Notes under the pieces: model-generated | Database searches by the model: none | Seen by the model: only the letters and a program-made list of their open reading frames with translations | What the model was told of the DNA's origin: nothing | Made by a program: the position numbers and the translations under genes | Part shown: positions 10,964-22,859 of the stretch, in pieces | Numbering within the stretch: position 1 is the first letter of the stretch | Layout of the letters: each line of letters starts with the position of its first letter | NCBI GenBank assembly: GCA_004352715.1 | Contig: SCFE01000091.1 | Coordinates: 1,142,278-1,206,277, forward strand | Direction: 5' to 3' | Source of the DNA: Hofstenia miamia | Taxonomy: Eukaryota > Xenacoelomorpha > Acoela | Length of the DNA: 64,000 nucleotides

Positions 10964-11025
10964 ACAGCTGTAAGATAAATTCTGACAGCCATAAGATAAT
11001 GAATTGACAGATTTAAGAACCAACC
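10964..11025 (-). repeat. right terminal inverted repeat of the MULE
   Basis: Reverse complement of 6252-6313. It ends in GAACCAACC at 11025, followed by the 9-base flank aatttaaat. Confidence 0.88.
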
Positions 11026-11797
11026 AATTTAAATAATAGGTGCGCTATAATTTGTTCCAACGTAAAATGTTCCAATTTGTCCCTTTAACGTAAATTTGTG
11101 GACATTTCATAATAATGCAAAATTAATAACCATGTTAAATTAGATATTGACGTTTCTGAGAAAATTGGTTTTCGAATTTAGATCGAGAAAAATTGATTTG
11201 AGAGTTGCTACTGCTAATTTAACGAAATTTCTCTGTTAGCTGATTTAGATTTACAATGTTAGTGATCAAAAATAAAAAGCAATGAAAGAAATTTAATTTT
11301 TAATGCACTCGTATTTGATTACAAACTGACGGTTCAGGTGAATTACCTCGCACATGAAATACCTCGCTCTACCTATTTATTACGTCATTAGAAGTATTTG
11401 AGACACTAATTTAATGGAATTGTGAACTTCGTTTTAATTGGGATGAAATAATGTTATAATAGAATTGAATTATGATTTAGAATATTATAGCTAGTGTTCT
11501 AAGGTGCTTCCAGCTTATAAATATAATATTATAAAGAATTGCAAAGAGCAAGTCATAAATGGCAGTGAACAAATAATTATTGTATATAGAATGATCAGGT
11601 AGCAACATCACCTAAAGCAGTCAGTATTCAGTAGCGAAGCCATTGAGACCATTTGAAATAATAAGTTTAATTTGTTAGAATAAATTGCTTAATCATATTT
11701 AATGAATTAGTCTCCCAATAGTATGGTTTGTTTATTGAAATATTTTTAGGATTTATGTGGAAATTTTTCTGCGTTATCCTAGTGTGTACCTTTGAAG

Positions 11798-12145
11798 AAC
11801 CCTTTATATGGTTTTTCATTGATGTATGCTTTGGCTTAAATACATATCAACATTAAAAGGTAAGCTATTTGTTACTTCATTGTTAATTAGAATATGCAAA
11901 ATCAAACACAATCGAATTTATTGATCTTTCTCCTCAGAATTAAGATGCAATATACACAAGCTTGTGAGGAAAAAATATTGTGCAATAGCATTAATTACGT
12001 ATTGATTCGGTGAGATTTAAAGTCACATCTTCTGTACAAGTGTACAGTTGTGTTTATCTTACACTACGAATCAGAAATAGTTAAATATATAATAGGTATA
12101 TCCCTTGAATCTAAATATCTTATACACCATAGTTCGGAAATAGCG

Positions 12146-12185
<40 letters not shown>

Positions 12186-12580
12186 ATGACAGAAGACTTC
12201 NATTTTTTAATACTTTCAATTGATAGTACACAAGTTCTTCATAAATTAATTGCTGTTTTCCTCATGTGCTTTCAAAAAATTCCATTACATTACATTCCGC
12301 ATAAAAATCAGAGTTCCAATAAGTAATTGAATAAATTATATTATATTAAAGCAACTCTAAATATAGATATTTTGTTTCATTTCATTTAATTACAAAATTA
12401 ATTACTAAAAACTAATGCAAGTGAATGATGACGTAGTAATGACGACATGCGAGGTATTTCACGGACACCCAAACTGACGACAGGAAATGCCTCCATCCTA
12501 GTATCCTTGATGAACCTTATATGGTTTTTCATTGATGTATGCTCAGACTTAATCGTATTTCAACATTAAAAGGTAAATTT
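11798..12580 (+). repeat. direct repeat pair inside the TIR element
   Basis: About 70 bases starting near 11798 (tatggtttttcattgatgta, later caacattaaaaggtaa) recur at about 12508. Another pair, near 12050 and 12940 (acactacgaatc), suggests an older duplication of a longer segment about 0.7-0.9 kb apart. Confidence 0.65.
12151..12178. repeat. (AT)n microsatellite
   Basis: Alternating AT run. A single ambiguous base N follows at 12201. Confidence 0.9.
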
Positions 12581-13329
12581 TATGTTAATTGTCAGTATAT
12601 TGATAAAATAGTATGTATAACGTAAACGAATATTAATATCATACAACAGTTTGCGGTATTCGAAATATTTAATCTCAACTACAAATAAGCTAGATTTGTT
12701 TAGATAAAAATTATTCTATATATATTGAAAAACACGAAAATTGCGCTAGTAAACCAATATTGTCTATAACATAATTTTGCTTTATTTGTTAATATGAATT
12801 TAAATAATTTTGTCTTACATATAATGCAAACAAACAGTAACTATAAAAATATATTTACAACGTTTGTAACATCCGAATTATTAAATGTTTACGGAGATTC
12901 GGTAGGAGTCTGACCTACTATTTCCATACATAAGTATGGCTGTGTTATTTACACTACGAATCTTCAACTAAATAAATATATACTAAAATTAAAATTCACA
13001 TTAATATTGACAATACAATGAAAACCGCAACTACTACTAAAAGACAATTTATTAATAATGGTAGTTAATGTAGCTGCTATTGAAATTACGATCTATTTCA
13101 AGTGCATTACTGCAAACAGTTTAGATTACTAAACAACAATAACACAATGGTTCACGAAAGCTCTAACAAATTTATTATCAACGTGAAATTTAATGCTAAA
13201 TTAATACCATTCTCAGAATCTTCAATTCAATATCTAATTAACCACATTGGTTAATTCTGCTTTAATTTGAAATGTCTATAAGTGTACATTAAAGGGACAT
13301 TTTGGAACATTTTACATTGGAACAAATTA

Positions 13330-14880
13330 AGTGATGCCAAATAATCAAAGTGTTAATGTTAGTTAAAAGTAAAAGCCCTAATATGACCTAAATGTATCTT
13401 GCCCAAGTCACTTTTCGCTCAATGTGCTACTTTCCTTAAGGATTATTCTATCAATGCATTATTGCAAATATAATATTTGTTACTCAAATTTTCACTGATT
13501 TACTTTTTTGCCAATACAATAACTGCTGCTCAATATTCAATTCAAAGATTTGAGTATTCAGAATGGTAAGAACTTGAACTTAAGTGAGCTTGCAAAACTT
13601 GATCAGACAACCTCAGAAGAGAAATCATTAATACTCAAACTTGATAACAAAAAACTTGAAAATACCATAAAATTGGAATTGTTTTGCATTTAAGTTTCTT
13701 AGCAATCCAAAATATTCATTTTTCAGATTACAGAACTCAGAATAATGATAAAATAATTGTCTTTTGCTCTAAAAAACATGGATAGAAAAACTCTATTCAA
13801 CTAAGAATTTTCTTCAAAAAACACTTGAAATTGAACTGGAAGTGTAAAAACTCAAATTTGGTCTGAGCAATTCATGCTCAAATTTAATAAGACAAAATAT
13901 ATAATAGATTAATAAAATTTTGAAGTTGAAAATTATAGATTCAATACATAAACATGAATGCAGTAAATTTTTGTAAATTAAAAGTTGTATAAAATAATAC
14001 ATAAATTGCTAAAAACTTTAAAGATGATAGAAAATATTTAGGATTTGCATGAAGCACATTAACCATATCTTTATGAACAAAATAAAACACCTAAAATGCA
14101 AAGAAATTAATAACAAAATAAGTGAAGCAAATTCAATGGTATAAAACACATTTACCAAGACCAAGCAGTTGTTTTACTTAAAAAACTGATTATATATGGC
14201 CATGAAAATCAAAAATATTAATATTTCAAAAAGCTTGTTAATGTTATTGTGTGCAAAAAATATTGGGCAAGAAATCCATTTGTGCAAAGAATGCTTGTAA
14301 CTGATGCTTGATGTGTGAATGGTATGGAGACAAGTATGACTGCAATATTATGTAGTTTGCTTGTATTATGTCCAAATTCCTCTATGATCATACTTTGAAT
14401 AAAGTTGTCTATAGCAAATCTTAGGTTTAGCTGGTATAGCATTAAATCCATGTGAATCAAGTTTTTTTGACTACATTTCTACAGTTTTTTAGACACATAA
14501 ATTTTCATCTACAGTTGCTATGTGCAAAAGCAACTGAGGTACATGCATATCTCTATATTCAGGTGGTATTATGTGTAGTGTGAAACAAATCTGCAATAAA
14601 AGGTGACCCATTTATGTAGATAAAAAATGCACTTAAAAAGTGAGTTTATGCAAATCAATCATATAACTAAAATATAGAAAAAAATACATGTAGGCATTAT
14701 AAATGACAAAATTACCAGTCACCACTTTGAATTCATTCCTAAAACACAATGCATAAAAAAGTTTTCATTTGTCATGCAGATGTGATTAGACCTCATAAAT
14801 GTTTTGTATTCAGAAAAAACGACTTCAATATTAGAAGAGGTGACTGGAGATTGTGACAATAAAAATTTTTCCTCCAATGA
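13330..14880. other. AT-rich, CpG-free DNA without a recognised gene
   Basis: No ORF with recognisable motifs. From 13417 onward CG dinucleotides are virtually absent, in contrast to the TIR element just to the left. Small minus-strand ORFs at 13814 and 14218 show no family signature. Confidence 0.5.
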
Positions 14881-14899
14881 ATATCCTTCAAACTCTTTC

Positions 14900-15800
14900 T
14901 TAATCAGTCAATTCCAATTTGGTTTGTACATTAGCATGAAAATCAGTTACTTGGCTTTGATGAATTACACTGGTGTTCTTGAAGTTGCTTCAAACAATGA
15001 ATAATAGAAACATATTAATATGAAGGAAATATCCCACTACATCACTTTCAATTTTAGTGTTCAATTTTGAAATAAGTTCTTTCAGGAGAATAACTGATGT
15101 ACTATCATTTTCCAAGTTGTCCATTATTCTTTTGATGGTTTCATAATAATTGAGATAGTATTCCATTACATCTATCCATATGTCTCAATGGGTGATTATT
15201 AGAGAGGGTGGAAGTGGGATGTGAACTTCTTCAAACTTGAAACCATGTAAAGGTGTTTTTCTAAACAGCTTTTTTGGTTAATAATATCAAATCATTCACT
15301 TTTGGATAAAGTCCACTAACCAAATCAGCTACTCTATGGTGATTGTGGACAAGACAAATAGCAGGTATATTCTTTGGCAAAAACTACTATTGTTTTACTG
15401 CTTTTAACACATACAAAACTCCATCAGTAATAAAAAGCAAAACATTGTTGAAATTTATACCCACCATCTTCAAGCTATTCTAAACAAATCTGGCAATGGT
15501 TGTGCTATTTGTTTGTTCAAGAAAATTAATGTTTATAGGATAAAATTTTCTGTTAAAATTAAATAATCCAACTACCAAATTTGCTACAGTATTGATAGTT
15601 TCATCAAATGATATCCAAACAATCAAATCAGCAAGCATTTGTTTCATATTGTCAAGTTTTTCATGGTATAAATCAGAAACACATTGTCTGGCAGAACTGA
15701 CTGACTCAGCTGTTCATTCAATTTCAAAAAGTTCTGCATTTTTCATGTTCCAATTTTTAAAGCAGAATGTCCAATGAAATCAGTAAATCTGTCATTTTAT
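14900..15800 (-). pseudogene. decayed hAT-family (ZBED-like) transposase
   Basis: Minus-strand translation from about 15790 gives KLDNMKQMLADLIVWISFDE (the catalytic Asp region), then NINFLEQTNSTTIARFV, NNVLLFITDG, and AICLVHNHHRVADLVSGLYP. The last matches the cysteine/HRV region of hAT transposases. After several stops it continues to WIDVMEYYLNYYETI. Order and spacing agree with the better preserved hAT at 31312-32635. The BED finger and the C-terminal dimerisation region were not found. CpG is absent throughout, so many breaks may be C-to-T changes. Confidence 0.65.
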
Positions 15801-16071
15801 GCATTAGATATTTATTCTTATTTTATTAATATTTGTGATATGCTGATGTATTCATAAAGAGGTGTCAGTCAATGCTAAATTTCTTAGATGCTTAATGCTT
15901 GATAGATGTTGTGTTACACAGACCACCTAGTGTAGGATACAGAAATCCCAGATAGCTTACACAATAAAACTTTCCCATATTGATGAAATTTCTTGAATTC
16001 TGTACAAATAGCTTTCAATTCTTCAGATTCACATCTTTTGTATTAGACATAACAAGTAGTGAATAATGTAG

Positions 16072-16208
16072 TGTAGAATCATGGGTGTGCTCTGCTACTC
16101 CAGCAGTACTGAGAAACTCAAAGGTTAATGAAGGTTGCAGAGGCTACAATTGTAGAGAGTGATCTGCATTCTAGCAAAAGAAAGAACATTGATGGTTGAC
16201 CAATTGCA
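16072..16208 (-). repeat. 3' LTR (or LTR remnant) of copy 2
   Basis: Direct repeat of 22705-22840 with scattered differences. It begins at TG and ends at CA, directly against the ORF3 stop near 16213. The right-hand copy is followed by further repeat sequence that recurs at 59.9 kb, so the original LTR may have been longer. Confidence 0.65.
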
Positions 16209-16212
16209 CAGT

Positions 16213-19200
16213 TAAGTTTGTGGTAGGAGCTGGACTGTAGGACCTGACAATAGCTTCTGTGTTTCCTCCACCAACTCAACTGCCAAAACATCATCCCAGG
16301 ATGAGACTTCAGCATATCTGGATCACCTAGTGATTTGCATTAAGGTGTGATAGCTTTGTTTTAAAGGCAGAAAAACTTGATTTCAGGCAGACAGGAGCTA
16401 ATCAGGCAGTTTTGTCACAAGTTGTTCAGTCTCCTTGTGAGGGTATCATAGAAATGTTCATAGAGCCAGAGACCTTTCAGAGTGATCATGAGTGTCATGA
16501 GTGTGTCAGTGTCAGAAGTATGGGCATCTTGTGTGCTGATCCAGGAATTGGGATAAAAGTATGTGAACCCCTCTCATAATGATCCCATTTGAGTAGCATG
16601 ATCCATGAAGAGTGAGCAGTAATTGTTGACTTGCTGAAGTGGCATTTCTTCCAGGTCAGTTACTTTGGTTCATAACATAGTAATGATCTCAATTTGCTTA
16701 GTAACATTGTAGTAGCATGTTAGGGTCTCAACATTGTTAATCCACATCATGTTGCCTGATGCTTGAAATAAAATAAGGACACATGGATCTAATGTTTTGA
16801 TCTTGCTGTGAATTTTCTGTAATAGGGCTGCATTTTCTGAAAGATGTCTTTGGCAGTCAATTTCCCATCTATGTATACATGCTCAGGATTGCCCTTGTCT
16901 CCTTGTACTCTTTGGTTTGCATAGCTTTTGTGATCTTGGCTGCAGTAGACACATAGTTGATCTTGTCAGAGAGATGGGCAGACACCTTCTTGCACTGCTT
17001 CTCCACTTGCCAGGATGATAAAATTAATGGGGTCATTAGGCATGGTGGAGGTATACAGAGGAGGTTGTTGTTCTTCTCAGAATTTGTCTCAAATTGGTTG
17101 AACTCAACCTTTTTCTTAAGTGTGGCTGTTCTGATTGTGATGGGGTAGTTGATCTTAGCTTCTTTAATTGTATCCCAAAATGTACTAAATAGTCCATGTT
17201 CATGAAGCTTGGTGATTTGCACATTTGAGATGCAGAGTCAAGACATAGTGCATTCTATGTCCAAGACTATTTGGTGCCCAGGCAATTGTAGAATCACTAG
17301 TTCTTCCTTTGTGAACATTTTGGTAAGGCACAATTTCATGAGACCTAGGATATCATTGTCTTGGTTGCTCTCAATAACATGGTTGGCAATGGAGAGTTTT
17401 TCAACAAACTCATCAGGGTGGTGCTCAATCATGAGGATGTGCTTGTCCTCAGTAATGGACCAGGTGGGCATAGGTATAGGAGAGGCTGCAGCACCAGAGA
17501 ATTTCTGTAAATTAACAGCCTTGATAAGGGCCCTAGTGCTGAGTGACACTTTGATGGCAGAAGAGGATAACAGCTTTTCTTCTCAGTAAAATTGCTCTAG
17601 AGAGTGCATTGTCTGCTCAATTACTGTGAGTGGAATAATCTTGCCATCTTTTGTGGTGTGAATTCTGGTCTTGGCAATCTTACTGTAGCTGCTTTTGGGG
17701 TAATTCATTTTCTCAAGGTTGAAGAGAATCTCAGTCTTTGTGTGCATGTTATAGTGATTAACCAGCTCTAAAAACTGTTGTGTGGATCCAGGCTCTCAAC
17801 AGATTAGGCAGCTTGTGTGTAGTTGGGAACTTTGTCTTGGCAGTGGCTCCCCAAATATACTTTTTAAGTGTATTGGATAAGATGTTAAGGTCAGAGAAGG
17901 CAATGCCAAGATGGTTCACTATCATTTGTGGCAGAAGGCATACTAGTGGACTGCTCATGCTAATAAGCCTTGTGTAGAACTTTTCAAGGCACTCCATAGC
18001 TTTATTGGTTTTCCTGGGGAAACTGGTAAGGAGCATGCATGTAGTAGCCAGTTTTTTACTTTCCAGGCTGTGGGACAAATAGCTAGTTTGTGTGTACATT
18101 TTCTGGCTAGTCACTCATGGGCATTCTGAAACAAGAGGCAGCTGGAGCTGTGGATCACTAGTAAGGAAAATCAATAAAATCCAGATGGCCCCACATGACT
18201 GGATAGGTGGGGTGAATTTTTCAGAAAACATCTTTTTGACAAAGTTTTGCTGGTCCTGAGAAATGTATGATATGCACAGCTCCATGAGGAGTCTCTCCAT
18301 GGATCAAGAGTATTGTGAGTTTGGACTGTGAATTTTGATTGTTGGCCACAAGCTCTCAGAGCTTTGGCCTGCCTTAAGGTTTGTCTAGATATCATCTATC
18401 TTAGTGAGTGTGATTGTGCTCTGAGAAAAAGCAAAACTAACATGAAGATCAGTGACTGAAGCTAGGCCCAGCAGGTTGATGTTTATGGACTCAAGAGTCT
18501 GAGTGGCATCAATGATGAGCCTTGTGTCAACAGCAAGACAGTGAGTGGGGATCTTTTTACATAACAAGAGATCTGTGTAGATTAATTTGGTAATCAAAAT
18601 AATGTTGGTATGATACATACTAGCAGGCCAATAATAGTTACTGTATAAGATAGTGAAGTTCTCCATCCAGAAGTGGAGGCTCTCAAACTGTTCAGGTATC
18701 TCATCTTGATACTCATCTTTTAAAAACATTATAAGGAGGATGTTCTTGACTTTGCAAACTGGTATGCTATTTCAATTTTCTCCATAATCTTCAGCTGGTT
18801 GACTTTGCCTATGAAGAAAAAATAAATGATGAGAAGATTCTCAAAATCAATGTTAATGGACTCAAAGTTTTGGATTGACTTTTTGCTATTAAGGGGCTGG
18901 CACAAGTGGGTGAGGTTGAAATCCTAGTGAAACATTGTGTGGACAATACTCCTCCAGTAGGGTCTCTTGATTCTGCCATGCATCTCCAAGTCATAACAGA
19001 TTATCATGTTAATTTTCAGCCTGTGTTCAGCATTGATAATAAACAGGATAACATCTATGGAACAGGTTAATGACTTAGTGTTGTAGGTCCATCTCCACTT
19101 ATTCTTCATCTCCTTGGACAAGTTATTCTGGACAAAACTAACAGCTTTGTGGGTAGCTATAAAGTACAAGTGTAAGATCTCATTTCCAACCTTAGAAGTC

Positions 19201-19300
19201 TTTTTTTGTCTCTCTTCTGCCTTCTAAGAGTGAATACTAGTGGCCATGTGTGACAAAGGACCAGGGCTAGAAGGGGTTTTTAAGTCACTACAGGATGGTT
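16213..19300 (-). pseudogene. decayed ORF3 (exonuclease-like) of copy 2
   Basis: Broken minus-strand frames follow the intact ORF3 of 44274-47870 nearly end to end. Matching stretches include RPYWRSIVHTMF (intact: RPYFRSTVHTVF), AIWILLIFLTSDPQLQLPL (intact: SIWILAIFLTENEKIQLPM), KYIWGATAKT (intact: KYIWGATAET), QIVLDIECTMSKSQI (intact: QIAIDVECVTSKIQI) and AHTSDTDTLMTLMI (intact: AHTSRADALMTLMI). The DxE and H-x4-D exonuclease-type motifs are therefore retained, while the aligned central Asp reads Asn. In at least two places an in-frame TGA stands where the intact copy has Arg, consistent with CGA-to-TGA decay. Confidence 0.8.
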
Positions 19301-19582
19301 GGGTTTTGGTAGCACTCTAGACTTATGTGACTCCTCAGGTTCCTGCGGAGAGTGTTGTTTCTCTGCATAGTAATCCAAGGTCCACTCCCAAGGAGAGTGT
19401 TGTCTCCCCAAGTAGTGGCACTGTCTGTTTTCTGAGTCCTCTGCATGTGTCCTCCCTCATTTCTGTGAGGTGCCTTCATCTGCACAGCACAGGGTTGCTT
19501 CTCATCTCATTGCTTTGTCTTGCAGGTTATGTCATTGTTGCACATTTCTTCTGGTGGGCAGTTGATTTTCCAATTATTTCAT

Positions 19583-21600
19583 CTATTCAGCTTGGTTACT
19601 AAACATAGAGAATAAATTAAGTTCCCAATCTTGGATATTTAAATGGTCTAAATATTCTTGATCTCTAACATTACTTCTAGGCAAAATATGAGTAGCAGTA
19701 ATGTTGCTACTATTACCAAGGTTACTATCATACTCAACCTCAGTGAAGTCATCCTCCTCACATTCACTGAGGTAATTATAAGTCTCAAATTCATTTACTC
19801 CATCATCAATGAGCAAAAACTCACTGTTAGCATTGATGACAAGATTATCAATGTCCTTAACAGTTTGCTTGAGTCATTGAAAATGAGCAACTCTCCCATT
19901 ATTTAATAAATACTTGTGGTGATCTAATACTTTAGTTATAGTAAATGGACCTTGCCAGTTAGTGGCAAGCTTTCACACTTGGTTGATATCAGTCATTTGG
20001 TGAGGAAAATAGGCAAAGACATTGTCACCTTGTTTATGGGGCTCAGAATGCAATTTACAATTAAAGTTTTGCCACTGGTGGACAACAGATTGATTAGCAT
20101 TCCTACAAATAGTAAGGTGCACTTCCTGAAGTTTGTGTAACATTCAGCTTAGAAAATTTTCCAAAGTAGGTTCATTATAATCAGGAAACATAATAGAAAG
20201 AGGAATACTCATTTCATGACCAAACATTGCCTTAAATGGACTTACCTTTGTTGTGGAGTGAACTGTGGTATTATGAAAAATACTCCACAGCTTCAATAAC
20301 TCACTTCTAGTTTCAAACCACTGCTCAGGCAAGGGCAACTCAAATCAACTTGAGCAATTCAACTGCAGATGGTATGTAGTGGTAAATTTGTGAAGAATTT
20401 CAAGCTCTTTGGTGAGGGTCTCCATGAGGTGGTTGTTGAACTGGGGACCACAGTCAGATACTAGATGCTCCATAGGCCCAATCTTGGGTATCCACTCCTT
20501 AACAACTTTTTCTTTCTCCAATGACATTGGTGGTGGTACTGTCAAGGGGGATGAGTCAGGAATATTTAGTAAAATGATTGATGAGTACTAAAAAGTACTG
20601 ATATCACTTGTCATCATGAGAGAGTTTCTCTAGGTTCATATGGACAACTTTATTATTATGTTCAGTGGCTCAGATGTGTAGCTTGGCTCATTGCTCTGGA
20701 AAATGTGCAGCCCCTTGGAGCAGGCAGGTTGTACATTTATCTATAACATCTTGAATGGCAGCTCAGATGCCAATTGTAACATATCTCACATTAAGTGTGC
20801 ATTTGGTTTGAATGATGCCTAAGTGGCCCTTTTTGTGAATCTTGCAGTGACAGCTAATCAGCTGTTCTGGCTCCTGGCATAGAGTAAGCCAGCATCTGTT
20901 TGCTTCCAATTGTATTGCCAAAAGTGACAATTGGTCCCAGGACTAAGAATATAGTTAGCATTCTTCAGATTTTCAATAATCTCACATAGAACCTTGTTAT
21001 GCTGTTGATGTTGTAAGATTTCAGCCTCAGTAATTTCTTCTTTGATGAGAATCAGAAGGATAGCATTTCTGTGATGGTCAGCACTTATCTCAGCAGGTGC
21101 TCATATTCATTGAGAGAGAAAAATCTGAAAGGCATCTTCTCACCTGGTGGTTTTCTGAGGTCATGCTCATAAGTAGGGCAAGTGGTCTAGTAATCTGCAT
21201 TGATGTGTAATCTCCTTGGGCAATGTTGAATAGTAAAAGTAAAGTTGTTAAATACTCAATCCAATGGGCAACTATGTTGGACTTGTCCCTAGAAATCTTC
21301 TTGAGCCAAGCTAGTGCAGAATTGTTGGTTCATACAGTGAAGTGACAGTTGAGAATGAAGAAACTGAACTTCTTCAGACTCTCCACCAGTGCTAACATCT
21401 CAGATTTTGTGGCACCATAGTTCTGTTCATTGTTCCTGAGTTTTCTACTGAAATATTGGATCAGGCTCTCAATGCCATTAATAATCTGATTAAGAACACC
21501 ACTAATTGTGACCAAGCTGGCATTGCAGACAATGATGAATTCTTTCAAGTAGTATGGTGCATTAAGGCTATGAATTTTCCTTAGTTCTAACTTAGAGAGA
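19583..21600 (-). pseudogene. decayed pol (RNase H and integrase) of copy 2
   Basis: From right to left on the minus strand: RNase H (KEFIIVCNAS, YGATKSEMLALVESLKKF, 21330-21600); the zinc-binding region (DKCTTC-like); the integrase core with HLVSDCGPQFNNHL and HNTTVHSTTKVSPFKAMFG (20144-20545); a GPF/HFQ-like tail near 19860-19930; and an acidic linker ending DWELNLFSMF (19583-19816). Every segment aligns with pol of the intact element in the same order. Frameshifts and stops separate all parts. RT and protease are absent from the expected upstream position. Confidence 0.78.
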
Positions 21601-22704
21601 ATTGTATAAAGGTAGGACCTCCAGTTGTAAATGAGGTGGCTGGGGTAACAAATTGTGGCATCAATGGAGTAGCTGTAGATACAAGGGGGGCACTAGGAAG
21701 GTGTGCTGTAATCATTTGTGAAAAATGATCAGAAAGGCATTCAGAAAAAGCATCCAACAAATCTTTAGGACATCATGAGTTACACATTTGGAATGTCTAG
21801 AGCAAGAGGGCACAGAACAAGGAGGGGTGTTCTGAGGCAGTGGAAATCCAGGCAGGGGTGCCACCAAGCTATGAATTTGAGCTTCCAGTGCTCAACCTGT
21901 AATGAGTCAATGCATTGTTTTGCAGGAATGACATTGATCAGTTTGCTGTGCAAGAGATGCTCTAAGTTGTTCAAACTTGGTTGGTTGAGGCTCTGGGGAT
22001 AGTGGTGACATGGGGTAAAGGTGAAAATGATCCAAAGACAAAGGACAAAAAGTCACAGGCAGTGACTGAGTAACATGAGTAGGAGAAGATAAGTGAACTA
22101 ACGAATTAATTCCATTGCCCTGAGGGGCAACCCTGAGAGGGAGTCACATTGCAAGAAAAACTATTGAAATCCATCAAGAAAAACTATTAGAAAAATTCAA
22201 AAAAACAATTCCAACAGTTTGAGAGAAAACTCCAACTGAGTTTGGAGAAACAAAACTAGTTCCAGTAAGCAGCACAGTGTAGGGTATGGTAATAAATCCA
22301 AATTCTAGAAGAATGAGACAACAATAAAGTAACAACCAAAAATGAGTAAAAATAACGTTGAAGCTTGGTGAAGGCTTCAGAGTACAGAATTGCAGTGTAA
22401 AAATGACGTAAGAGGTAAAGTTATGCATCAGTTGGTAGTGAAGTCAATTCATGGCCAGGGGAACTACTATCCCAGCTGGCTCAAACCAAAGAGAAAGAAC
22501 AAAACCAAATATGGTAAAGAAACAAGTGACAGCTCTATACCATGTCGCAATCATCAGGTGAAATCAGATTACCACCTTGGTAAATGCATAAGCTTCACAA
22601 CCAGAATACATCTCCAGGTATCAATTCATCTGCACACTTCAACAAAATGGAGTAGAGAGTTCAACTGACACTCCAATTTGCTCAGTATCACATCAGTGTC
22701 ACCA
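21600..22704. other. remnant 5' part of copy 2, nothing recognisable
   Basis: About 1.1 kb between RNase H and the 5' LTR, where gag, protease and RT should be. I see no zinc knuckle, DTG or RT motif, so an internal deletion of several kilobases is likely. Confidence 0.5.
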
Positions 22705-22840
22705 TGTAGAATCATGGGTGTGCTCTGGCTACTCCAGCAGTACTGAGAAACTCAAAGGTTAACAAAGGTTGCAGAGGCTACCATTGTAAAGAGCAACCTG
22801 CATTCTAGCAAAAGAAAGAACATTGTGGTTCACCAATTCA
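22705..22840 (-). repeat. 5' LTR (or LTR end) of copy 2
   Basis: Matches 16072-16208. It is preceded by gtcacca, which fits a tRNA 3' end facing the element interior (primer-binding site on the minus strand). I cannot assign the tRNA. Confidence 0.6.
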
Positions 22841-22859
22841 ATAAAGAAAAACAGAAACT

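Larger units (their letters stand above)
6252..11025 (+). mobile_element. MULE (Mutator-like) DNA transposon, interrupted by a LINE
   Basis: The element is bounded by about 62-bp terminal inverted repeats beginning GGTTGGTTCTTAAATCTG. Flanking 9-mers aatatgaat (6243-6251) and aatttaaat (11026-11034) match at 7 of 9 positions, as expected for a decayed MULE target duplication. Between the repeats lie degraded transposase segments. Subtracting the LINE at 7411-10251 leaves about 1.9 kb. Frames are broken in several places, so the element is dead. The MULE call rests on the transposase motifs, the 9-bp duplication size and the long TIRs. Confidence 0.8.
11050..13327. mobile_element. non-autonomous TIR element with TA target duplication
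   Basis: The ends are inverted repeats starting ATTTGTTCCAA. Similarity continues inward for about 120 bases (11050-11170 against 13205-13327), and a TA flanks each end (11048-11049, 13328-13329). No transposase ORF is visible in the 2.28 kb. The interior contains another inverted pair around 11325-11400 and 12425-12490 (both with acctcgca/tgcgaggt) and a direct repeat at 11798 and 12508. TA duplication fits Tc1/mariner or a similar superfamily; without a transposase the family stays open. Confidence 0.65.
16072..22840 (-). mobile_element. decayed Ty3/gypsy-like LTR retrotransposon with ORF3 (copy 2)
   Basis: Two direct repeats of about 137 bases (16072-16208 and 22705-22840) start TGTAGAATCA on the plus strand, and the left one ends ..CA. 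Between them lies, on the minus strand, a shortened gag-pol (RNase H, integrase, GPY-like end) followed by a full-length but broken ORF3. The same order occurs in the intact element at 43006-54953. Most of gag, protease and RT is missing, with only about 1.1 kb between RNase H and the 5' LTR. CCA directly precedes the right repeat at 22702-22704, as at a primer-binding site. No clear target duplication is seen. Confidence 0.75.
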
